Below are positions 1 through 5,181 of a DNA stretch of 9,698 bases, in pieces. The stretch is from Candidatus Hydrogenedentota bacterium (GTDB lineage Bacteria; Hydrogenedentota; Hydrogenedentia; Hydrogenedentales; JAEUWI01), in the NCBI GenBank assembly GCA_030430835.1, contig JAUIKJ010000080.1, forward strand, positions 1 to 9,698, in the 5' to 3' direction. The position numbers and the translations under genes were made by a program. Within the stretch, counting starts at the first letter, position 1; each line of letters begins with the position of its first letter. The notes below the pieces were generated by a model, which saw nothing but the letters and a program-made list of their open reading frames with translations, was not told the DNA's origin and did not search any database.

Positions 1-96
1 ATCGTCAGCGCCGTGAAGGATGCGCTCCGTCTCCACCAGCGCGGCGAGCGCCCCGAAGACGATCAGACCCTGCTGGTCTTGAGGATTAGAAACTGA
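1..96 (+). CDS. C-terminal end of a probable PP2C/SpoIIE-family Ser/Thr phosphatase (partial)
   Basis: Frame 1 is open from the window edge to a TGA at 94-96 and encodes 31 residues. The tail has the pattern PEDDQTLLVLR, which resembles the closing segment of SpoIIE/RsbU-type PP2C phosphatases: an Asp-Asp pair involved in metal binding, then a hydrophobic strand ending in Arg. Such enzymes dephosphorylate anti-sigma-factor antagonists or other phosphoproteins in the cytoplasm. Any sensor domain would lie upstream, outside the window. The stop is immediately followed by the ATG of the next gene, so the two are probably co-transcribed and translationally coupled. With so few residues the family call rests mainly on the DDxT motif and its distance from the C-terminus. 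Confidence 0.6.
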   Translation: MVSAVKDALRLHQRGERPEDDQTLLVLRIRN

Positions 97-867
97 ATGT
101 CCACAGCTCTCGGCACCTATGGCTGGCTTCGGGAGACACGGGGGATCCTGTCTGTGGGGGATCGCTGGGCACTCGCGCGGCAGGCACTTCGGGTGCAACT
201 CGCGTTGGGGGCGTCGTTGGCGAAGCGCGTGACCGGTCTTCCGGCCCACGCGTTGACTGTGCCCATGGTGGAGGGCCTGCAGCCGCCGGACTCAGCGGTC
301 GCCCGCGACGCCATGGATGCCGTGGCGGCGGTCTCGTCGCCCGCACTGCTGGGCCATTGCATGCGCGCCTATCTCTGGGGCCGGATGCTGGCGATGCAGG
401 AAGGCCGCGCTTTCGATGACGAGCTCTATTTTGTTGCGACGCTCTACCACGATTACGGCCTGACCGACGCGGCTCTGGATGCGCCGTGCCAGTGCTTCAC
501 CCAGACCAGCGCGGATGCGGCCCTGGCTTTCGCGGCCGGTGCGGGTTGGAATCCGGCTCGGTCACGGTCGCTGGCGGACATCATCGCGCTACATATCAAT
601 GTCGGCGTATTCCCGGCAGACGGTTCCGAAGCCTACCTGCTGCACCACGCGACGACCATGGACTGCACGGGGATCCGGCTCTGGGAGTTCTCGCGCGGGG
701 TACGGCATGCGGTCCTGGCCCGGCACCCGCGAGGGGCATTTACGCGGGAAGTCGATACGGCCTTCCAGCGGGAGCTGGCCCGGTGCCCGGGCTCGCGCAT
801 GCAGTTTCTCTATCGCTACCTGTTTTTTGGTACGCTTATGCGCTTTGGCCCGCTCAAGGGAGACTAG
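97..867 (+). CDS. HD-domain hydrolase, cyanamide hydratase-like family
   Basis: The 256-residue protein has an HD metal-dependent hydrolase fold. Visible ligand candidates are His87 (LLGHCMRAYLWG), the His118-Asp119 doublet (ATLYHDYGLT), His166 (IIALHINV) and Asp189 (TMDCTG). The LGHCMRAYLWG helix followed by an LYHDYGLT helix is typical of the cyanamide hydratase/DDI2-like branch, not of the HD-GYP or (p)ppGpp branches. It has no signal peptide and no membrane segment, so it is probably cytoplasmic. The true substrate is unknown: bacterial members are mostly uncharacterised and cyanamide should not be assumed. The ATG directly abuts the stop of the phosphatase gene, and GAGGA at 81-85 inside that gene can serve as ribosome binding site. 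The Smr gene follows after 9 bases. Fold call is firm, substrate is not. Confidence 0.85.
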   Translation: MSTALGTYGWLRETRGILSVGDRWALARQALRVQLALGASLAKRVTGLPAHALTVPMVEGLQPPDSAVARDAMDAVAAVSSPALLGHCMRAYLWGRMLAMQEGRAFDDELYFVATLYHDYGLTDAALDAPCQCFTQTSADAALAFAAGAGWNPARSRSLADIIALHINVGVFPADGSEAYLLHHATTMDCTGIRLWEFSRGVRHAVLARHPRGAFTREVDTAFQRELARCPGSRMQFLYRYLFFGTLMRFGPLKGD

Positions 868-876
868 GCACGCATC

Positions 877-1137
877 ATGGCCCGTATTAAGGTCGACCTC
901 CACGAAATCTACAACCGCGGCGCGAAGATCGAACAAGCGCTGCAGGATGCGATGGATCAGGCGGTGCGCAAGCGTATCCCGACGGTGGAAATCATCCCCG
1001 GAAAGGGAAGCGGCCAATTGAAAAAGACGGTGTTGCGCTTTCTCCAGCGGCCGGAGATCAAGCGGATGTACCACCGCGTGGACAAGGACAGCAAGAATTT
1101 CGGGCGGCTCTTCGTCCATTTTCGCCACAACGACTGA
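877..1137 (+). CDS. Stand-alone Smr-domain protein
   Basis: This 86-residue protein is essentially one Smr (small MutS-related) domain. It has the N-terminal DLH motif at residues 7-9 and the glycine-rich GKGSGQLKK loop at 42-50, followed by a basic C-terminal part ending in a strand (GRLFVHFRH). Smr domains bind and often nick branched DNA or cleave RNA. Stand-alone forms occur widely in bacteria and have been linked to recombination control or ribosome rescue. Here the residue before the glycine loop is Pro41, where many Smr domains carry His (IIHGKG), while the DLH His9 is kept. Catalytic competence is therefore uncertain. The gene lies 9 bases after the HD gene and 11 bases before the DUF1080 gene. 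AAGGGAG at 856-862 is a rather distant ribosome binding site candidate. Confidence 0.85.
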   Translation: MARIKVDLHEIYNRGAKIEQALQDAMDQAVRKRIPTVEIIPGKGSGQLKKTVLRFLQRPEIKRMYHRVDKDSKNFGRLFVHFRHND

Positions 1138-1148
1138 GGAAGAACGCC

Positions 1149-1892
1149 ATGAAGAAAATGCTGATCGCCATTGCCCTGCTGCTCGTGGGCATCTACGCGG
1201 GCTACCAATTGGGGTCGGGGTCTGTCGGGGAATCAAAGCCGATGCCGGTCGGTGCCCTGACACCCGCGCCGGAGGGGCCGGGCTGGATCGACCTGCTCAG
1301 TGCGGAGCATGTGTCGGGCTGGACGAACACCTCGGATGACACGGAGATCTTCGAAATCGAGGACGGTGTCTTGCACATCTATGGTGTCACGATCACGCCC
1401 CTGCGATATGTAGGCTACATGAAGGAGCAGTTTGGTGACTTCGATCTGCACCTGGAGTTCAAGGTCGCCCCGGGCGCGAACAGCGGCCTTTTCCTGCGCA
1501 AGCCGCCGGGCAATCCCGACATTCGTGGATTCGAGGTGCAGGTGCTGGACGACCATGGGCAGCAGCCCACGAAGAACACCTCGGGCAGTATCTACGACAA
1601 CACGACGGCGATGTACAACATGTCGTTCCCGCCGGGCGAATGGAACAGCTATGACATCAGCGTGCACGGCCAAGCGGTCAGCATCACCATGAACGGCTGG
1701 AAAGTGGTGGAGACGGACTTCTCGAAGATGACCATGCCCATCGGCAAATTTGAGACGCCCTACGCGGAATATCCGCAGCAGGGGATCATCGCGCTGCAGG
1801 ATCATGGTGGAGAGGCGTGGTACCGCAATATCCTGATTAAGCCCGCGACGCGCATTGCGGAGCCCCCGGTGATGTACGAGGCCGCGGAGTAG
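1149..1892 (+). CDS. Membrane-anchored or secreted DUF1080 (3-keto-disaccharide hydrolase-like) protein
   Basis: The 247-residue product begins with a short basic n-region and a hydrophobic stretch (residues 2-21, MKKMLIAIALLL...), followed by a flexible Gly/Ser/Pro linker. No lipobox cysteine is present, so it is either anchored by this segment or released by signal peptidase. Residues about 46-231 form a concanavalin-like beta-sandwich of the DUF1080 family: GWIDLL, NSGLFLR (111-117), GFEVQVLDD (127-135), GSIYD (146-150), GEWNSYDI (163-170) and GIIALQDHGGEAWYRNI (212-228). Family members bind or hydrolyse carbohydrates, and some act on 3-keto-glycosides. They are heavily expanded in Planctomycetota and relatives. 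AGGAAGA at 1137-1143 is a good ribosome binding site 5 bases before the ATG. The substrate cannot be read from the sequence, and no sugar oxidoreductase gene is in view. Confidence 0.88.
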   Translation: MKKMLIAIALLLVGIYAGYQLGSGSVGESKPMPVGALTPAPEGPGWIDLLSAEHVSGWTNTSDDTEIFEIEDGVLHIYGVTITPLRYVGYMKEQFGDFDLHLEFKVAPGANSGLFLRKPPGNPDIRGFEVQVLDDHGQQPTKNTSGSIYDNTTAMYNMSFPPGEWNSYDISVHGQAVSITMNGWKVVETDFSKMTMPIGKFETPYAEYPQQGIIALQDHGGEAWYRNILIKPATRIAEPPVMYEAAE

Positions 1893-1896
1893 GCGA

Positions 1897-2496
1897 ATGC
1901 CCTTTGCCTTTCCGTCGCATCAGGGCCTGGTCGCGCCGCTGTGGCGGCGCTGGCCGCGGGTCTTCGACATGCCGGCGATGTGCGTCGGGTCGGCGATGCC
2001 GGATGTGGTCGATGGGATCAACGGTGCACTACGTGGACACCTTGGACAGGGCATTGGCCATTCGGTGCTGGGCCAGCCCGCATGCGTTGTGGGCGGTATC
2101 GTCCTCTGGTTTGGACTGCATGCCGTGGTGCGCAAGCTGCCCCCCTGGGAAGGCGCGGGGTTTTGGGCGCGATCCTGGAACCTGGGTGTTGACGCCATCC
2201 GCGCGGCGAAGCAGCCGGAGGTCTTCCGGCACTTCTGGCTGTTAATCGCCTGGTCCGTGCTGGCGGGTTCGATTGGTCATGTCTTCGTTGATTTCGTGTC
2301 GCACGGCGAGTTCCCGCTTCTCTATCCGTGGTATCTCGATGCAGAGGTCTTCCCGAGCTGGTGGTACTGGACCTGGTTCGACATGCCGCTGCCCGGCTAC
2401 AAGGACCCCTACCCCATTGGCGTGCACTTTGCCGTGTGGTGTGCCTTCAACGTGATCGGCGCCTACCTGCTCTATAAGCCCGCCTTGCGCCGTTGA
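1897..2496 (+). CDS. DUF4184 family integral membrane protein
   Basis: The 199-residue protein starts with MPFAFPSHQ, close to the MPFTFxHP start typical of DUF4184. It continues with VGSAMPDVVDG (30-40), GIGHSVLG (52-59) and GSIGHVFVDFVSH (124-136). Hydrophobic segments near residues 62-78, 113-131 and 174-193 suggest at least three membrane spans. The conserved His, Asp and His (127, 132, 136) resemble metal-ligand patterns of the related membrane hydrolases of the YdjM/DUF457 type. No biochemical role is established for the family. The ATG lies 4 bases after the DUF1080 stop, with GGAG at 1886-1889 inside that gene as ribosome binding site, so the two are likely coupled. The gene ends 7 bases from the convergent thioredoxin-fold gene. 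Confidence 0.8.
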   Translation: MPFAFPSHQGLVAPLWRRWPRVFDMPAMCVGSAMPDVVDGINGALRGHLGQGIGHSVLGQPACVVGGIVLWFGLHAVVRKLPPWEGAGFWARSWNLGVDAIRAAKQPEVFRHFWLLIAWSVLAGSIGHVFVDFVSHGEFPLLYPWYLDAEVFPSWWYWTWFDMPLPGYKDPYPIGVHFAVWCAFNVIGAYLLYKPALRR

Positions 2497-2505
2497 CTGC
2501 GGGCT
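2477..2505. terminator. Stem-loop spanning two convergent stop codons, possible bidirectional terminator
   Basis: AGCCCGC at 2477-2483 and GCGGGCT at 2499-2505 form a perfect 7-base-pair, GC-rich stem with a 15-base loop. The DUF4184 stop (2494-2496) lies in the loop and the opposing thioredoxin stop (2504-2506) overlaps the right arm. On the + strand it is followed by ATTTGT, a weak U-rich run. On the - strand the following bases (TATAGAG) are even weaker. Only 7 bases separate the two genes, so termination signals must overlap coding sequence. The short U tract and large loop keep this a candidate only. Confidence 0.45.
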
Positions 2506-3616
2506 ATTTGTAGGTACGGCCCAGTTTGTCGACGATGGCTCGCTTCAATTCGAGGGGATCGATCTGGCCGGCGTGGCTGTAGACCATCTCGCCGCCGGGT
2601 GCGAGGAGCACCGTGTAGGGCAGTACCCCCTCCCACCCAGCGCCCACAGCGTCGATCAGCGCATAGGAATCGTCGTTGTCACTGATCAGGTTTCGATTCG
2701 ATGCCTGCATTTCCTTGAGGAAAGACCGCACGCTCTCCCTGGCTTCGGGCGCGTCGGCACTGATGGAAACGAACTCGAAGGGGCGTGTGCTGTACATCCG
2801 CTTGATGGTGATGAGCTCGGGAAACTCAACCCGGCAAGGGATGCACCAGCTGGCCCAGAGATTGACGAGGCGGTAGTTTTCGGTGTCGTTCTTCATCACC
2901 CCGCGAATCTCATCCAGGGTCGCGACTTCGAGCGTAACGTCTTCCTTCGCCCATTTCTCGAGAGCGGCCGCCACGCTGCCGCGTTTGTCCGACCACTTCG
3001 TGGAGCAGCCGAAGGCGGGCGTCTTCTCGACCGGGACCGTTTCACCCGCGAGCAGCGCGTCGATCGCGTTGCGCAGATCATGGTCGGTTGTCTTGCCTTC
3101 ACGCTCGTTGTTGTTCACGCGGCCGACATAGCGCAACTTGCGATCCTTGCCGAATACGAAGCAATGGGGCGTGGCCTGTGGACCGTAGGCACGCGACATC
3201 GTCTGGGTGTCACCGTCGTAGAGGTAGGGAAAGTTGAATCCACGGTCCGCCGCGCGGTACTTCATGTCCTCGAATCCATCGCTGACATCGGTGTAGCCCA
3301 ACTCGTCCAGACGCAGGGCCTCGGGATCGTTCGGCGAGATCGCGACAATCGCCGCGCTCTTGTCCGCGTAGTCCGTGGCCATCTGGATGAGGTCGTCTTC
3401 ATAGGCCTGGGCCGTGGGGCAGTGGTTGCAGGTGAAGACCAGGGCAAGCACGTCCTTGTCCGCGAAACTGTCCAGGGTATAGGTCTGGCCATCGACACCC
3501 GGCAGTTCGAAGGGGGGCGCAGTCGCGCCGATCTCCAGGGGCACTATCTTCTCCGCGGCGAAAACAGGAAACGCGAGAAGCATCACGGCGACGATAGGGG
3601 CAACATGGGCAAACAT
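2504..3616 (-). CDS. Exported protein with two tandem thioredoxin-like domains
   Basis: With the start chosen at 3616 the product is 370 residues and opens with a signal peptide (hydrophobic MFAHVAPIVAVMLLAF, cleavage likely after VFA at residue 20). Domain 1 (about 25-190) is an AhpC/TSA-redoxin fold with CNHCP at 63-67 (Cys63, Cys66) and a TP-H-C segment at 149-152. A linker follows with the isolated GCSTKW motif (Cys204). Domain 2 (about 230-365) is a TlpA/ResA-like thioredoxin fold with WASWCIPC at 254-261 (Cys258, Cys261) and a cis-Pro candidate at Pro333. The protein probably handles thiol-disulfide exchange in the periplasm, perhaps supporting cytochrome c maturation. A TTG at 3650-3652 would extend the frame by 12 residues, but it coincides with a promoter -10 candidate. 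The ATG has AAGGAG at 3627-3632 ten bases upstream. Confidence 0.88.
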   Translation of the reverse strand: MFAHVAPIVAVMLLAFPVFAAEKIVPLEIGATAPPFELPGVDGQTYTLDSFADKDVLALVFTCNHCPTAQAYEDDLIQMATDYADKSAAIVAISPNDPEALRLDELGYTDVSDGFEDMKYRAADRGFNFPYLYDGDTQTMSRAYGPQATPHCFVFGKDRKLRYVGRVNNNEREGKTTDHDLRNAIDALLAGETVPVEKTPAFGCSTKWSDKRGSVAAALEKWAKEDVTLEVATLDEIRGVMKNDTENYRLVNLWASWCIPCRVEFPELITIKRMYSTRPFEFVSISADAPEARESVRSFLKEMQASNRNLISDNDDSYALIDAVGAGWEGVLPYTVLLAPGGEMVYSHAGQIDPLELKRAIVDKLGRTYK

Positions 3617-3651
3617 GCGGAAGGATCTCCTTGCACGAAGCGGTTGCCCCA

Positions 3652-3681
3652 ACCCTAGCCGAAGTTCGCCTGGGGCGGCAA
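3652..3681 (-). promoter_or_regulatory. Candidate sigma-70-like promoter for the double-thioredoxin gene
   Basis: On the - strand, TTGCCG (3681-3676) and TAGGGT (3657-3652) are separated by 18 bases, each matching four of six consensus positions. The predicted transcript would start near 3645 and include the AAGGAG site and the ATG at 3616, but exclude the upstream TTG start. The same GCTAG lead-in is seen before the SGNH and kinase genes. Judged by eye only. Confidence 0.4.
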
Positions 3682-3737
3682 GGGGACGATAGGCAATGCG
3701 GTACGACCGGCCTGACCCTGTTTGATACGCCGCGACG

Positions 3738-3752
3738 CGCGAAGCCTTCGCG
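3738..3752. repeat. Near-perfect palindrome just downstream of the DUF1501 stop
   Basis: CGCGAAG and CTTCGCG are arranged around a single central base, giving a 7-base inverted repeat 10 bases after the DUF1501 stop codon, in the 146-base gap before the thioredoxin gene. As RNA it could fold with a three-base loop into a 6-base-pair hairpin. No U tract follows on the - strand, so it is not a classical terminator. It could stabilise the 3' end of the transcript or bind a protein. Confidence 0.35.
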
Positions 3753-3762
3753 ACAGGTCCCG

Positions 3763-5181
3763 TCAGCCGGTCACCAGCTTTCGGTTAAAGCTGCCTTCGT
3801 TGATTGTGGGACGTTCGAGGCGGCCATTGTGATCGAAGGTCAGTTCCAGATTGTCGAGTCCGAGCAAGCCGAGAATGGACGCATGGATGTCTTTCACGTG
3901 CATCCGGTCTTCGGTGGCATAGAGGCCGAGTTCGTCGGTCGCGCCGATTGCCTGGCCGCCCTTCACGCCACCGCCGGCCATCCACATGGAGAAGCCCGTC
4001 GGATTGTGATCGCGCCCGTCGCCCTTCTCACTCATCGGCGTGCGCCCGAACTCGCCGCCCCAGACGACAAGGGTCTCATCCAGCAGGCCGCGCTGTTTCA
4101 GGTCCCGTAGCAATCCCGCGACGGGCTTGTCCATCGAACGGCACAGCTTCGCGTGATCTGGCTCGATATTGTCGTGCGAATCCCACTTGCTGCCTGTGCC
4201 GCTGTACAACTGCACAAAACGCACGCCACGTTCGACCAGCCGGCGGGCGAGCAGGCAGTTGCGTCCGAAGGCTTCGGTATCCTTGTGGTCGAGGCCGTAG
4301 AGGGTCTTGATGTGCTCGGGTTCCCGCGCCAGGTCAACGGCCTCCGGTGCCTCGGCCTGCATGCGAAAAGCCAGTTCATAGCTCCGAATGCGCGCATCCA
4401 GCGCGTCGTCCTGCTGCGTGCGCGCCGCGTGCGCGGCGTTAAATTCCTGCAACAGCGCCAGCTTCTCCCGCTGGCGCTCGGCTGTATAACCCTTGGGCAG
4501 GTTCAGGTTCGCGATCGGCTCGTCGCGCGCGCCATTAATGCGCACGCCCTGGTTCGAGGAGGGGATGAATCCGCTGCCCCAGTTCCGCGGCCCATTCACG
4601 GGGCGCCCGTTGTTGTCGCACAATACGACGAAGGAGGGCAGGTTCTCGTTCGCGCTGCCGAGGCCATAGTTGACCCAGGCCCCCAGGGAGGGCCTCCCGG
4701 CGGTGTTGATGCAGGTGTTCATCTGACACACGCCGCCGGCATGGTTGATACCATCAGTCCAGCAGGAGCGGATCACCGCGATATCGTCGAGGCACTGCGC
4801 AATCTCCGGGATCCATTCCGAGGCCCAGAGCCCACTCTCGCCATGCTGCTTCCAGGTTCTCGGTGCGGCCAGGAGCGGGGATCCCTTCTCCCCCATCGCG
4901 GTGAGCGGTTCCACGAAACTGTCCGGCAGCGGCTTGCCCGCCAGTTCGTTGAGCAGGGGCTTGGGGTCGAGCAGATCGATATGGCTTGGACCGCCCTCCA
5001 TGAAGAGAAATATCACACTCTTCGCTTGCGCTACATGGTGCGCCAGCGGGGCCGTCGCCGCGCGTGCCTGATCGGCGTGCAGCAGCGAACCGAGCGCCAG
5101 TGCGCCGAAACCGCCGCCGGCTCGCCGCAGGAATTCCCGGCGGGACCAGAGCAACTCGTGATGGGGTGGTCTATTGAACAT
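3763..5181 (-). CDS. Tat-exported DUF1501 protein (sulfatase/alkaline phosphatase-like fold)
   Basis: The 472-residue protein carries a twin-arginine signal: SRREFL at residues 13-18, then a Gly/Ala/Leu-rich h-region to about residue 34 and an ARA-type cleavage region near 39-42. This implies export of a folded, possibly metal-loaded protein. DUF1501 motifs follow in order: FMEGGPSHIDL (60-70), WDSHDNI (333-339), VVWGGEFGRTP (372-382), GRDHNPTGF (389-397) and HVKDIHASIL (428-437). The Asp and His residues in these motifs match the metal-binding pattern of the alkaline phosphatase/sulfatase superfamily. No activity is established for the family. Its ATG lies inside the end of the DUF1553 gene, an 11-base overlap, and only a weak GAG precedes it, so translation probably depends on the upstream gene. 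The open frame extends further 5' inside that gene, but the Tat signal fixes this start. Confidence 0.92.
   Translation of the reverse strand: MFNRPPHHELLWSRREFLRRAGGGFGALALGSLLHADQARAATAPLAHHVAQAKSVIFLFMEGGPSHIDLLDPKPLLNELAGKPLPDSFVEPLTAMGEKGSPLLAAPRTWKQHGESGLWASEWIPEIAQCLDDIAVIRSCWTDGINHAGGVCQMNTCINTAGRPSLGAWVNYGLGSANENLPSFVVLCDNNGRPVNGPRNWGSGFIPSSNQGVRINGARDEPIANLNLPKGYTAERQREKLALLQEFNAAHAARTQQDDALDARIRSYELAFRMQAEAPEAVDLAREPEHIKTLYGLDHKDTEAFGRNCLLARRLVERGVRFVQLYSGTGSKWDSHDNIEPDHAKLCRSMDKPVAGLLRDLKQRGLLDETLVVWGGEFGRTPMSEKGDGRDHNPTGFSMWMAGGGVKGGQAIGATDELGLYATEDRMHVKDIHASILGLLGLDNLELTFDHNGRLERPTINEGSFNRKLVTG

Noticed and set aside
2573..3658. Long 361-residue open frame on the + strand opposite the thioredoxin-fold gene
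   Set aside because: It is a GC-rich antisense shadow: it has no recognisable domain, while the opposite strand has a clear signal peptide and two CxxC thioredoxin motifs.
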